Assembly (NCBI RefSeq): GCF_902809835.1
Contig: NZ_CADDWM010000015.1
Coordinates: forward strand, 496,001 to 560,000
Direction of reading: 5' to 3'
Length of the DNA stretch: 64,000 nucleotides
DNA from: Agromyces sp. Marseille-P2726
GTDB taxonomy: Bacteria > Actinomycetota > Actinomycetes > Actinomycetales > Microbacteriaceae
In this document: positions 7,866-16,493 of the stretch, piece by piece
Layout: each line of letters starts with the position of its first letter
How positions within the stretch are numbered: position 1 is the stretch's first letter
The notes under the pieces: generated by a model
Databases searched by the model: none
What the model was told of the DNA's origin: nothing
The model's input: only the letters and a program-made list of their open reading frames with translations
Position numbers and translations under genes: made by a program

Positions 7866-9320
7866 ATGGTCGGGCGCAGCAGGGACGAACGGGAGCGTCT
7901 CAGCCGTACGCCGAAGACCTGGCCGATCGTCGCCGTGCTCGCCTTCGCAGGCGCGTGCTCCTCGTTCATGTTCACGATCGTCGTGCCGATCCAGGCGGAC
8001 CTGCCCGAACTGCTCGACGAGAGCCGGGTGGCATCGGCGTGGGTCGTGACGGTCACGTTGCTGACGGCCGCGGTGACGACGCCCATCGCCGGACGGCTCG
8101 GCGACCTCTACGGCAAGCGCCGCATCGTGCTGGCGCTGATCGCGGTGCTCATCGTCGGCAGCGTGATCGCCGGCGCGTCCACGTCGCTCCCCGTGCTGCT
8201 CGTCGGTCGCGCGCTCCAGGGCGCGGTGACGGGAGTGGTTCCCCTCGGCATCGCGATCCTCCGCGACCACCTGCATGAGGATCGGATCGGCGGTGCGGTC
8301 GCCCTGGTGAGCGCGACCCTCGGCTTCGGCGGAGCGCTCGGCCTGCCCGTGAGTGCGCTCATCGCCGAGAACGCCGACTGGCACCTGCTCTTCTGGGCGT
8401 CCGCGGTGCTCGGCCTGGTGCTGTTCGTGCTCATCGCCTCGGTCGTGCCGGTCAGCACGTTGCGTGCACCCGGCCGATTGGATGTGCCGGGCGTGATCGG
8501 GCTCTCCATCGGGCTCTCGGGCGTCCTCCTCGCCATCGCGCAGGGCAATGCCTGGGGCTGGACCTCTCCGGCCACGCTGGGGTTCGGGCTCGGCGGCATG
8601 GCCGTGCTGGTCGTCTGGGGCTGGTACGAGCTCCGCGTCGCGGATCCGCTGGTCGATCTTCGCGTGGCGGCACGCCCGCCGGTGCTCATCACGAACCTCG
8701 CGTCCATCGCCATGGGGTTCGCGTTCTTCTCGTCGAACGTCAACCTGCCGCAACTGCTCGAGCTCCCGGTCGCCAGCGGCGTGGGACTCGGTCTCTCGCT
8801 GCTCGCGGCCAGCATCGTGCTCATGCCCGCCGGACTCGTGATGATGGGGATGTCGCCGGTCGCCGCCCGACTGAATCGTCGATTCGGCGGGAAGTCCCTC
8901 CTGGTCTCCGGCGCGGGTGCCATCATCGTGGCGTACTCGCTGGCGCTGGTCGCTTCGACGCAGGTCTGGCAGATCATGCTGGTGAACGCCGTCATCGGCG
9001 TTGGGATCGGGCTCGGCTATGCGGCGATGCCGATCCTCATCATGCACGCGGTGCCGGCGACGGAGACGGGGGCCGCGAACGGCCTCAACGCGCTCATGCG
9101 CTCACTCGGAACGAGCGGGGCCGCCGCGGTGATGGGGGCCGTACTCGCGGCGACCGCGGTCGAGTTCGAGGGACTGCAGGTGCCCACGCGCGCCGGATTC
9201 GACCTCACGTTCACGATCGGCCTCATCGCGGCCGTCGTGGCGGCGGTGCTCGGGCTCCTCATTCCGAAGCCACGCCGCGTGCCCGGCGAGCACCGGTCGC
9301 TGCCCGACGACGTCGCCTGA
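7866..9320 (+). CDS. DHA2-type MFS exporter
   Basis: From ATG 7866 the protein has 484 residues with about 14 hydrophobic helices, the size and layout of the EmrB/QacA drug:H+ antiporter (DHA2) branch of the major facilitator superfamily. Motif A between helices 2 and 3 is clear (GRLGDLYGKRRIVLAL), and a conserved VGRALQGAVTGVVPLG segment follows, like the GRxxQGxGxG of the family. It should be an inner-membrane, proton-driven exporter of small hydrophobic compounds; the substrate is unknown. Longer starts upstream would overlap the divergent PaiB-like gene and were rejected. The TAGGCT box 7 nt before ATG indicates a leaderless message. Confidence 0.92.
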   Translation: MVGRSRDERERLSRTPKTWPIVAVLAFAGACSSFMFTIVVPIQADLPELLDESRVASAWVVTVTLLTAAVTTPIAGRLGDLYGKRRIVLALIAVLIVGSVIAGASTSLPVLLVGRALQGAVTGVVPLGIAILRDHLHEDRIGGAVALVSATLGFGGALGLPVSALIAENADWHLLFWASAVLGLVLFVLIASVVPVSTLRAPGRLDVPGVIGLSIGLSGVLLAIAQGNAWGWTSPATLGFGLGGMAVLVVWGWYELRVADPLVDLRVAARPPVLITNLASIAMGFAFFSSNVNLPQLLELPVASGVGLGLSLLAASIVLMPAGLVMMGMSPVAARLNRRFGGKSLLVSGAGAIIVAYSLALVASTQVWQIMLVNAVIGVGIGLGYAAMPILIMHAVPATETGAANGLNALMRSLGTSGAAAVMGAVLAATAVEFEGLQVPTRAGFDLTFTIGLIAAVVAAVLGLLIPKPRRVPGEHRSLPDDVA

Positions 9321-9323
9321 CCA

Positions 9324-10328
9324 TCAGGCCTGGCAGTACGGACACCAGTAGAGCTTGCGTGCGCCGAGCTCCTCCATGACGATGTTCGTGCCGCACACCC
9401 GGCAGGGCAGCCCCTCGCGCTTGTAGACCCAGTGCCGGTCGGCGCGGTTGGCCATGGCCGCTCGCCACGCCTCGTCGTCGAGGTCGTCCATCGTCATCAT
9501 CTGGCCGGTCTCGACGCCGATGCGCAGGAGCTTCGCCCAGTCGCGCCACAGGTGGCGCACGTGCTCCTCGGGCACCCGCTTCCCGGGGGTGTGGGGGTTC
9601 TGTCGGGCGCGGAACAGGAGCTCGGCGCGGTAGACGTTGCCGATGCCGGCGACCACCGACTGGTCCATGAGGAGCAGCCCGATGGGCGTCGCCGTCTTCA
9701 GCACCGCCTGCGCGAAGCGATCCTCCGCCTCGGGCCCGTCGTCGATCAGCGGGTCGGGGCCGAGCCTGGCCACGACCTGCTCGACCTGCGCCGGGTCGAG
9801 CACCTCGCAGGCGGTCGGACCGCGCAGGTCGGCGACCACCCTCTCGGTGAGCAGGCGCACCCGAACCTGCCCGATCGGCTCGGGCGGGAACGACTCGAGG
9901 GCGTTGCCCTCGGTCTCGGCCTCCGACATACGCAGCCGGGTTCGCCTGGGAGCACCGATCGAGGCGAGCGAATTCTCGCCCGCGCTGTCGAACACGACTG
10001 CATCGGGATTCGGCCCGGTGAGGAACGTCCCCCTCTGGTTCGTCTGGCCCATCCGCCCGTTCGCGGATGCGATGGTCGCGTCCATCCGGATGTCGCCGGC
10101 GAAGTCCCACGCACCGTACATGCCGAGGTGCACCCGCAGCCAGCGGTCGCCCTCGAAGCCGAGGAACATCTGCTTGCCCACGGCGCGGGCGTCCGTCATC
10201 CGACGACCGTCGAGTTGCGCCGCCCCCTCGGCGAATCGGCCCTGCGGGCTGGAGGCCCGCACGACCTGCCCGACGAAGTTCCGGTCGAACTGGCGGGTGA
10301 TGCGGTGGACGGAATGTCCCTCGGGCAT
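9324..10328 (-). CDS. nei: Fpg/Nei-family DNA glycosylase
   Basis: The 334-residue protein starts MPEGHSVHRI. Pro1 (after Met removal) and Glu2 are the catalytic pair of the Fpg/Nei family, and the GH that follows is typical of the actinobacterial Nei2-like branch rather than MutM (which has PELPE). The helix-two-turn-helix segment includes VVAGIGNVYRAELLF, and the C-terminus has a four-Cys zinc finger (CRVCG ... CPYCQ). The enzyme excises oxidised pyrimidines or purines and nicks the abasic site in base excision repair. The ATG lies 8 bp after the rpiB stop on the same strand, suggesting co-transcription; its end converges on the MFS gene 3 bp away. Confidence 0.93.
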   Translation of the reverse strand: MPEGHSVHRITRQFDRNFVGQVVRASSPQGRFAEGAAQLDGRRMTDARAVGKQMFLGFEGDRWLRVHLGMYGAWDFAGDIRMDATIASANGRMGQTNQRGTFLTGPNPDAVVFDSAGENSLASIGAPRRTRLRMSEAETEGNALESFPPEPIGQVRVRLLTERVVADLRGPTACEVLDPAQVEQVVARLGPDPLIDDGPEAEDRFAQAVLKTATPIGLLLMDQSVVAGIGNVYRAELLFRARQNPHTPGKRVPEEHVRHLWRDWAKLLRIGVETGQMMTMDDLDDEAWRAAMANRADRHWVYKREGLPCRVCGTNIVMEELGARKLYWCPYCQA

Positions 10329-10336
10329 CGGACGCC

Positions 10337-10876
10337 TTACGCCTCGGCCGCGGCCGGGCCGACCGCTCGCTGCGATGGCGGGAGGGCGGAGGTGTCGACG
10401 CCCTTGCCGACGATGTCGCCGGTCGCCTCGAACTCGGCGATTTGCGCGATGCGCCGCACGTGCCGCTCGTCGCCCGAGAAGGGTTCGGTGATAAAGGCGT
10501 CGATGTACCGGATGGCTTCTTCGACAGTGTGCTGCCGCGCGCCGATGGAGATGACGTTCGCGTCGTTGTGCTGGCGGGCGAGGATCGCGGTGTCCATGCT
10601 CCAGACGAGGGCTGCCCGGATGCCGTGCACCTTGTTCGCAGCGATCTGCTCGCCGTTGCCCGACCCGCCGAAGACGATGCCGAGGGTGTGGATGCCCGCG
10701 GCCTGATCACGCGCGACTCCGAGCGCGGCGTTGATGCAGAAGGCCGGGTAGTCGTCGACCGGGTCGTACTCGGCCGGGCCGTGATCGACGACCTCGTGCC
10801 CGCCGTTGGTCAGGTGGTCGACGAGCGTGCGGCTGAACTCGAGGCCGGCGTGATCGGTCGCGATGTGGATGCGCAT
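10337..10876 (-). CDS. rpiB: Ribose-5-phosphate isomerase B
   Basis: This 179-residue protein begins MRIHIATDHAGLEFS, with the RpiB/LacA active-site region DHAG, and contains GIVFGGSGNGEQIAANKVHGIRAAL, the substrate-binding glycine loop. The position that carries the catalytic Cys in E. coli RpiB is replaced by Ser in GGSGNG, as in mycobacterial and other actinobacterial RpiB, so this is expected rather than a defect. It interconverts ribose-5-phosphate and ribulose-5-phosphate in the pentose-phosphate pathway. It is about 20 residues longer than E. coli RpiB, with an Ala-rich tail. TAGACT 6 nt before the ATG suggests a leaderless transcript that continues into nei. Confidence 0.95.
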   Translation of the reverse strand: MRIHIATDHAGLEFSRTLVDHLTNGGHEVVDHGPAEYDPVDDYPAFCINAALGVARDQAAGIHTLGIVFGGSGNGEQIAANKVHGIRAALVWSMDTAILARQHNDANVISIGARQHTVEEAIRYIDAFITEPFSGDERHVRRIAQIAEFEATGDIVGKGVDTSALPPSQRAVGPAAAEA

Positions 10877-10882
10877 GGGCCA

Positions 10883-10888
10883 AGTCTA
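10883..10888 (-). promoter_or_regulatory. Leaderless -10 box of rpiB
   Basis: TAGACT on the minus strand ends 6 nt before ATG 10876. Confidence 0.55.
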
Positions 10889-11869
10889 GGGATCGGGCAC
10901 CCAGCGGATGCCGCGGCCGTGCGGCTGCGCCCAAGCGAGTTGCACGCCGTCGAGGGCGAGCACGAGATCGGAGCTCTCGTTGGGCACGTCGTCGCGTACA
11001 CGGATGCCGGGGCTCACGGTGCGGGACTCGACCGAGAGCCAGTGCCCGGGGAGGCGGCGCACGTGTTCGGCGAATCGAGCACGGTGGGCCTCGTCGAGGT
11101 ACATGAGGACCGCCGTGTGGAACACGACGAGGGTCGAGTCGGAGGGCGCCTCCGCTGCGACGGCGTCGAGCTGCTCGTCGAGGTCGCCGGCGACGACAAG
11201 CGGCGGGTCGGCGGCGGCGATCGCTGCAGCGGCCTGCAGGCGAGCGCGGCGGTCGTCGTGTTCGGGCCAGATGAGGGCCTCCAGCCACGCCACGTCGTCG
11301 GGATGCCGCACATCGAGCGGGTTCAGGTCGATGCCGGCCCGCCACACGACCTCGGGAAGGCGGTCGGGTACGGGCACCGGTCCGGTGACGGCGCAATCGA
11401 GGACGACCGGGCTGGGGCCGCTCGCGGGGTCGAGCCGAGGATGCCCCGTGTACCGATAGCTGTAGCGATCGGGATACAGGCACAGCCCTGCCGACGCGCC
11501 CACCTCGAGCAGGGCGAGCGGGCCCACGAGCCCCGCGAGCGCCGGCACGTGCAGGGCGCACCGCGCGGCCTCGTTCGTCTGGGTCGCATGCGTGAGCGCC
11601 GTGGCCCGCACCTCGAGCCAGTGGTCGTGGAGCCAATCCCGGAAGAGATGGTACGGACCGGCGGGCGCCCCCTGGAACCTCGCCGCCGAGAACACGAGGT
11701 TCGGCTGGCGCTTCGGCGAGGGCAGCTGATCGATCAGCCCGATCGTCTCGGGGTCGTCGGCGACGCCGAGAGCCCATCCCTCGTAGACCCCAGACATTCC
11801 ACGCGCCTCGACCTCGCCGAACACCCGGTATCGCTCAGCGGTCGGGGCCGCGGAATCCGTGGACCTCAT
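10886..11869 (-). CDS. DUF2332 family protein
   Basis: With ATG 11869 the protein has 327 residues. It shows the architecture of the DUF2332 family: an N-terminal segment RYRVFGEVEARGMSGVYEGWALGVADD, a central LLEVGASAGLCLYPDRYSY that looks like a glycine-rich nucleotide- or SAM-binding loop, and a later VFHTAVLMYLD. The fold may be methyltransferase-like, but the biochemical role is unknown. The ORF is open another 65 codons upstream, but those residues are Arg/Pro-rich, and TACCGT 7 nt before ATG 11869 fits a leaderless start. Its stop lies 9 bp upstream of the rpiB start on the same strand, so read-through into rpiB-nei is possible. Confidence 0.85.
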   Translation of the reverse strand: MRSTDSAAPTAERYRVFGEVEARGMSGVYEGWALGVADDPETIGLIDQLPSPKRQPNLVFSAARFQGAPAGPYHLFRDWLHDHWLEVRATALTHATQTNEAARCALHVPALAGLVGPLALLEVGASAGLCLYPDRYSYRYTGHPRLDPASGPSPVVLDCAVTGPVPVPDRLPEVVWRAGIDLNPLDVRHPDDVAWLEALIWPEHDDRRARLQAAAAIAAADPPLVVAGDLDEQLDAVAAEAPSDSTLVVFHTAVLMYLDEAHRARFAEHVRRLPGHWLSVESRTVSPGIRVRDDVPNESSDLVLALDGVQLAWAQPHGRGIRWVPDP

Positions 11870-11876
11870 GGTGGCC

Positions 11877-11882
11877 ACGGTA
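11877..11882 (-). promoter_or_regulatory. Leaderless -10 box of the DUF2332 gene
   Basis: TACCGT on the minus strand ends 7 nt before ATG 11869. Confidence 0.5.
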
Positions 11883-12038
11883 GGACCGCGCCCCGACCCG
11901 GTCAAACGCGGTCTGCGGTGTGACCGCGCATCCGCTCGCGGCATCCGTCCGACCCCGCGAATCGGCCCGACGGCGGGTCTAGGCTGGAACCCGTTGCCTG
12001 CGGCCACGAGCCGCATCGATGACCGCGAAGGAGCGCAC

Positions 12039-14606
12039 GTGCCAGGAGAGAACCTCACCCGCATCGAAGCCGAGGAGCGCGCTGCGCTCGTGACGGTGCA
12101 CGACTACGACGTCGTGCTCGACGTCACGACCGGTCCCGAGGTCTTCCGGTCGACGACCACCGTGCGGTTCGCTGCGCAGGAGGGCGCCTCGACCTTCATC
12201 GACGCGATCACCGCAGCGGTGCACTCGGTGACCCTCAACGGCCGTTCCCTCGACCCGGCCCAGGTGAGCGACGGCGTGCGGATCCAGCTCGACGGGCTCG
12301 CCGACGAGAATGAACTCGTCGTCGTCGCCGACGGAAGGTACATGCACACGGGCGAAGGCCTGCACCGTTTCGTCGACCCGGTCGACGACGAGGTGTACCT
12401 CTACACCCAGTTCGAGGTTCCCGACTCGCGCCGCATGTTCGCCGTCTTCGAGCAGCCCGACCTGAAGGCGTCGTTCCGCTTCACGGTCACCGCTCCCGCG
12501 CACTGGGAGGTCGTGTCGAACTCCCCGACCCCCGATCCGGTCGACGCTCACGACGGCGCAAAGACCTGGGCGTTCGCGCCGACCCCGCGCATCTCGAGCT
12601 ACATCACCGCGCTCGTGGCCGGGCCCTATCACGTGGTCCGCGACGAACTGACGAGCTCCGACGGCCGCACGATCCCGCTCGGGGTGTTCAGCCGGAAGAG
12701 CCTCGCCGAGTACCTCGACGCCGACTACATCTTCGAGAAGACCAAGCAGGGGTTCGAGTACTTCGAGTCGAAGTTCGGCATCCCGTACCCGTTCGAGAAG
12801 TACGACCAGATGTTCGTGCCCGAGTACAACGCGGGCGCCATGGAGAACGCCGGCGCAGTCACGTTCACCGAGTTCTACGTGTTCCGGTCGAAGGTGACGG
12901 ATGCCGTGCGCGAACGCCGCGTCGTCACGATCCTGCACGAGCTCGCCCACATGTGGTTCGGCGACCTCGTGACCATGAAGTGGTGGAACGACCTCTGGCT
13001 GAACGAGTCCTTCGCCGAGTGGGCGTCGACCATCGCCACCGCCGAGGCGACCGAGTGGACCAACGCCTGGACCACCTTCAACGCCATGGAGAAGAGCTGG
13101 GCCTACCGTCAGGACCAACTGCCCTCGACGCATCCGATCGTCGCCACGATCAACGACCTGGAAGACGTACTGGTCAACTTCGACGGCATCACGTACGCCA
13201 AGGGCGGGTCGGTGCTGAAGCAGCTCGTGGCATGGGTGGGAATCGACGCGTTCTTCACCGGGGTCTCGGCGTACTTCAGGAAGCACCAGTGGGGCAACAC
13301 CACGCTCGCCGACCTGCTCGCCGAGCTCGAGGTCTCGAGCGGTCGCGACCTCTCGGACTGGTCGGGGCTCTGGCTCGAGACGGCCGGCGTCAACACGCTC
13401 CGTCCTGAGATCGCCGTCTCGACGGAGCTCGACGAGCAGGAGGCGGCGACGATCACCTCGTTCGCCGTGCTGCAGTCGGCAACCGACGAGCATCCGACGA
13501 TCCGTCCGCACCGCCTGGCGATCGGGTTCTACAACCTCCGCGACGGCAAGCTCGTGCGCGACCACCGGGTCGAGCTCGACGTGGACGGCGAGCGCACCGA
13601 GGTCCCCGAGCTCGTCGGCCTGCCGCGCCCCGACCTCGTCCTGCTCAACGACGACGACCTCGCCTACGCGAAGATCCGCCTCGACGAGGCGTCGCACGGG
13701 GTCGCCCTCGCGAACCTCTCCGACATCGAGGACCCGCTGGCGCGCGCGCTCGTGTGGAGTTCGGTGTGGGATGCCACGCGTGATGCCGAGACCCGCGCCA
13801 GCGACTACCTCGCCCTCGTGCTCGGGAACATCGCGAGCGAGACCGAGTCGACCACGCTGCGGATCGTGCTCGCCAACGCCGTCATGGCTGCGAGCGCCTA
13901 CGTCGCTCCCGAGCGCCGCGCCGAGGCGCGCCGGGAACTGGCCGATGGGTTCTGGCAGCTCGCGCGGGAGGCGGCACCCGGCAGCGACGCGCAGTTCCAG
14001 TTCGTCACGAACTTCGCCGCCATCGCCGAGGCAGGATCGCACGTCGACGAGCTCGCCGCCCTCTACGACGGCTCGCTCGCACTCGAGGGTCTCGCCATCG
14101 ACACCGACCTCGGGTGGGAGCTGCTCATCGCCCTGGTCGCGGCCGGACGCGCTGGTGACCCCGAGATCGACGAACGCCTCGCCAGCGACAACACGGCGAC
14201 CGGCCAGCAGTCGGCCGCGCACGCCCGCGCCGCCATCCAGACGCCCGAGGGCAAGGAGCGCGCGTGGGCGTCGCTCATCGACGTCGACACGGCGACGAAC
14301 ACCGTCGTGCGCGAGACCGCCGAGGGGTTCCTCCGGGCGAACGACCCGGCACTGCTCGAGCCGTTCGTCGACCGCTACTTCGACATGCTGGAGCGCGTCT
14401 GGGAGGAGCGCAGCTACGCGATCGCCGAGAAGCTCGTCGACGGCCTCTACCCGTCGCCGCTCGCCAACCGGGCACTCGCCGACGCCAGCCGCGCCTGGCT
14501 CGACACGCATCCCGACGTGCCCGCGCTGCGACGCCTGGTGATCGAGCGACTCGCCGGGATCGACCGCGCCCTCGCTGCGCAGGAGCGCGACGCGCAGGAG
14601 GCGTAG
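12039..14606 (+). CDS. pepN: Aminopeptidase N, copy 1
   Basis: From GTG 12039 (AAGGAG upstream) the protein has 855 residues, the usual size of actinobacterial M1 aminopeptidase N. It has the exopeptidase motif GAMEN at residues 266-270 and the zinc motif HELAH at 300-304 with the downstream Glu in NESFAEW, plus the long C-terminal ERAP1-like helical domain. It removes N-terminal residues from peptides in the cytoplasm. A second, clearly paralogous copy lies 4 kb downstream on the same strand; both begin with a matching NLTRxEAEERAA segment. A 20-bp-stem hairpin follows the stop and probably ends its transcript. The frame is open upstream of 12039, but that region is the divergent promoter area. 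Confidence 0.95.
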   Translation: MPGENLTRIEAEERAALVTVHDYDVVLDVTTGPEVFRSTTTVRFAAQEGASTFIDAITAAVHSVTLNGRSLDPAQVSDGVRIQLDGLADENELVVVADGRYMHTGEGLHRFVDPVDDEVYLYTQFEVPDSRRMFAVFEQPDLKASFRFTVTAPAHWEVVSNSPTPDPVDAHDGAKTWAFAPTPRISSYITALVAGPYHVVRDELTSSDGRTIPLGVFSRKSLAEYLDADYIFEKTKQGFEYFESKFGIPYPFEKYDQMFVPEYNAGAMENAGAVTFTEFYVFRSKVTDAVRERRVVTILHELAHMWFGDLVTMKWWNDLWLNESFAEWASTIATAEATEWTNAWTTFNAMEKSWAYRQDQLPSTHPIVATINDLEDVLVNFDGITYAKGGSVLKQLVAWVGIDAFFTGVSAYFRKHQWGNTTLADLLAELEVSSGRDLSDWSGLWLETAGVNTLRPEIAVSTELDEQEAATITSFAVLQSATDEHPTIRPHRLAIGFYNLRDGKLVRDHRVELDVDGERTEVPELVGLPRPDLVLLNDDDLAYAKIRLDEASHGVALANLSDIEDPLARALVWSSVWDATRDAETRASDYLALVLGNIASETESTTLRIVLANAVMAASAYVAPERRAEARRELADGFWQLAREAAPGSDAQFQFVTNFAAIAEAGSHVDELAALYDGSLALEGLAIDTDLGWELLIALVAAGRAGDPEIDERLASDNTATGQQSAAHARAAIQTPEGKERAWASLIDVDTATNTVVRETAEGFLRANDPALLEPFVDRYFDMLERVWEERSYAIAEKLVDGLYPSPLANRALADASRAWLDTHPDVPALRRLVIERLAGIDRALAAQERDAQEA

Positions 14607-14622
14607 CCGACCGTCGTCCCAC

Positions 14623-14665
14623 GGGGCGGCGGGCGTGGTACCCCGGTACCACTGCCCGCCGCCCC
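14623..14665 (+). terminator. Long hairpin downstream of pepN copy 1
   Basis: The left arm 14623-14642 pairs with 14645-14665 over 20 bp with a single bulged T (14653) and a CC loop; the inner part is GTGGTACC/GGTACCAC. It sits 17 bp after the pepN stop and before the ABC transporter gene. The very stable stem suggests a terminator of the U-tract-free type or an RNA-processing barrier. Confidence 0.7.
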
Positions 14666-14720
14666 GAGACCGTTCTGCGGGCCGATGTGGCGGCTTCGCG
14701 GCATCCGTAGCTTCGAAGCC

Positions 14721-15632
14721 ATGATCACTGCAGAAGGACTCACCAAGCGGTTCGGCGAGAAGACCGCCGTCGACCACCTCGACTTCACCGTGCAGCCCGG
14801 CCGGGTCACGGGCTTCCTCGGCCCGAACGGTGCCGGCAAGTCCACCACGATGCGCATGATCGTGGGGCTCGACCGGCCGACCGCCGGGCGCGCCATGGTC
14901 AACGGTCGGCGGTACGCCGAGCACCGGGCCCCGCTCCACGAGGTCGGTGCGCTGCTCGATGCCAAGGCCGTGCACACCGGACGGACCGCCGAGAACCATC
15001 TCCTCGCCATGGCCGCCACGCACGGCATCGCCCGGCAGCGGGTGCGCGAGGTCATCGAGCTCACCGGGCTGGAATCCGTTGCGCGCAAGCGCGTGGGCGG
15101 ATTCTCGCTCGGCATGGGCCAGCGCCTCGGCATCGCCGCCGCGCTGCTCGGCGACCCGGCCACGCTCATCCTCGACGAACCCGTCAACGGGCTCGATCCC
15201 GAGGGAGTGCTGTGGGTGCGCCGGCTCGTCCGCAACCTGGCTGCCGAGGGGCGCACGATCTTCCTGTCGTCGCACCTCATGAGCGAGATGGCGCTCACTG
15301 CCGACCACCTCATCGTGCTCGGCAAGGGACGCCTCATCACGGATGCCCCGGTCGCCGAGGTCATCGCCGGTGGCACCCGTTCCCGCGTCCGGGTGCGCTC
15401 GCCGCACGCGTCGCAGCTCGCCGACCTGCTCGCCGGCCCGGACGTGACGGTCATGCGCGCCGAGTCGGGCGTCCTCGAGGTCACGGGCCTCGAGGCATCC
15501 GGCATCGGGGACCTGGCCGCCCGGCACTCCCTGGCCATCCATGAACTCACCCCCATGAACGCGTCGCTCGAGGAGGCCTACATGGCCCTCACGGCCGACG
15601 CCGTCGAATACCGTACGGAGGCACTCCGATGA
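14721..15632 (+). CDS. ABC transporter ATP-binding protein
   Basis: The 303-residue protein has Walker A (GPNGAGKST, near residue 40), signature FSLGMGQRLGIAAALLG, Walker B (TLILDEPVNGLDP) and a C-terminal extension of about 75 residues like those of drug/antibiotic exporters of the CcmA/DrrA class. ATG 14721 was chosen because upstream codons belong to the spacer after the hairpin. The last bases overlap the permease start by 4 bp (ATGA), so ATPase and permease are coupled. With the kinase and regulator that follow, this forms a typical sensor-controlled exporter, possibly for peptides or lipid-targeting antibiotics; the substrate is inferred only by analogy. Confidence 0.93.
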   Translation: MITAEGLTKRFGEKTAVDHLDFTVQPGRVTGFLGPNGAGKSTTMRMIVGLDRPTAGRAMVNGRRYAEHRAPLHEVGALLDAKAVHTGRTAENHLLAMAATHGIARQRVREVIELTGLESVARKRVGGFSLGMGQRLGIAAALLGDPATLILDEPVNGLDPEGVLWVRRLVRNLAAEGRTIFLSSHLMSEMALTADHLIVLGKGRLITDAPVAEVIAGGTRSRVRVRSPHASQLADLLAGPDVTVMRAESGVLEVTGLEASGIGDLAARHSLAIHELTPMNASLEEAYMALTADAVEYRTEALR

Positions 15633-16483
15633 GCACCATGACCCGGACCACCACACATTCCCACCGGCTCGGGCCCCAGCAGACCCGACTCGGCTTCGCC
15701 GGCGTGCTCCGCTCGGAGTGGATCAAGCTGCGAACGCTGCGCTCGACCGTCTGGTCGTACCTCTTCGTGATCGTGCTCACGCTCGGCATGGCCCTCGTCA
15801 TGTCGCTCACCATCGCGAACGGCATGGGCGGCGAAATGGACGCCAGGGGAATGCCGGATGCCGCGCAGACCGAGCTGTTCGTGCAATCCTCGGTGTTCGG
15901 GGTCTACCTCGCCCAACTGGTCGTCGCCGTGCTCGGTGTCCTCGTCGTCACCGGCGAGTACAGCACGGGAATGATCCGCTCGACGCTGGCCGCCGTTCCG
16001 ACCAGGTTGCCGGCCCTCGCGGCGAAGGCGGCGGTGCTGTTCGTCGCCACGTTCGTCGTGGGCGTCGTGTCCACCGTGGGCGCGTACTTCGTCTCGACGG
16101 CGGTCTACTCGGGGTACGGCCTCTCGGCGAGCATCACGGACTCCGACGTCTTCATGCCGCTGCTGGGCGCAGCTCTCTACCTCGCGCTCCTGGCGGTGTT
16201 CGCACTCGGCGTCGGCACCATGGTGCGCTCCAGTGCGGGCGGCATCGGCATCGTGCTCGCGCTCATCCTGGTCGTCCCGGTCGTGCTCCAGATGATCCCC
16301 GCGGACTGGGCGCAGTCCGTGGTCCCGTACCTGCTGTCGGACGCCGGTACGAGCATGTTCGCGCCCGAGAGCATGACGGGTGGCGACTCGATGGGCGCGT
16401 GGCAGAGCCTGCTCGTCGTGCTCGGCTGGGTCGCAGCCTCGGCCACCGGGGCGGCGGTGCTCCTCACGAAACGCGACGCGTAG
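15629..16483 (+). CDS. ABC-2 type permease subunit
   Basis: This 284-residue protein has a cytoplasmic N-terminus with the ABC-2 hallmark SEWIKLRTLRSTVWS and six predicted helices (about residues 45-65, 90-115, 130-155, 170-195, 200-220 and 255-275). Between helices 2 and 3 the sequence EYSTGMIRSTLAAVPTR is the typical ABC-2 coupling region. It is the membrane half of the exporter whose ATPase overlaps it by 4 bp. Its stop codon TAG at 16481 is also the first three bases of the putative -10 box of the downstream kinase gene. Confidence 0.93.
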   Translation: MSTMTRTTTHSHRLGPQQTRLGFAGVLRSEWIKLRTLRSTVWSYLFVIVLTLGMALVMSLTIANGMGGEMDARGMPDAAQTELFVQSSVFGVYLAQLVVAVLGVLVVTGEYSTGMIRSTLAAVPTRLPALAAKAAVLFVATFVVGVVSTVGAYFVSTAVYSGYGLSASITDSDVFMPLLGAALYLALLAVFALGVGTMVRSSAGGIGIVLALILVVPVVLQMIPADWAQSVVPYLLSDAGTSMFAPESMTGGDSMGAWQSLLVVLGWVAASATGAAVLLTKRDA

Positions 16484-16486
16484 AGT
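16481..16486 (+). promoter_or_regulatory. Leaderless -10 box of the second sensor kinase
   Basis: TAGAGT overlaps the permease stop codon and ends 7 nt before ATG 16494, so kinase and regulator may have their own promoter. Confidence 0.45.
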
Positions 16487-16493
16487 CCTGTCC

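Noticed and set aside
11979..15656. Minus-strand frame of 1225 codons opposite pepN and the ABC ATPase
   Set aside because: It is a GC-rich antisense shadow: Arg/Gly/His-rich composition, no domain, and the plus strand carries two intact enzymes there.
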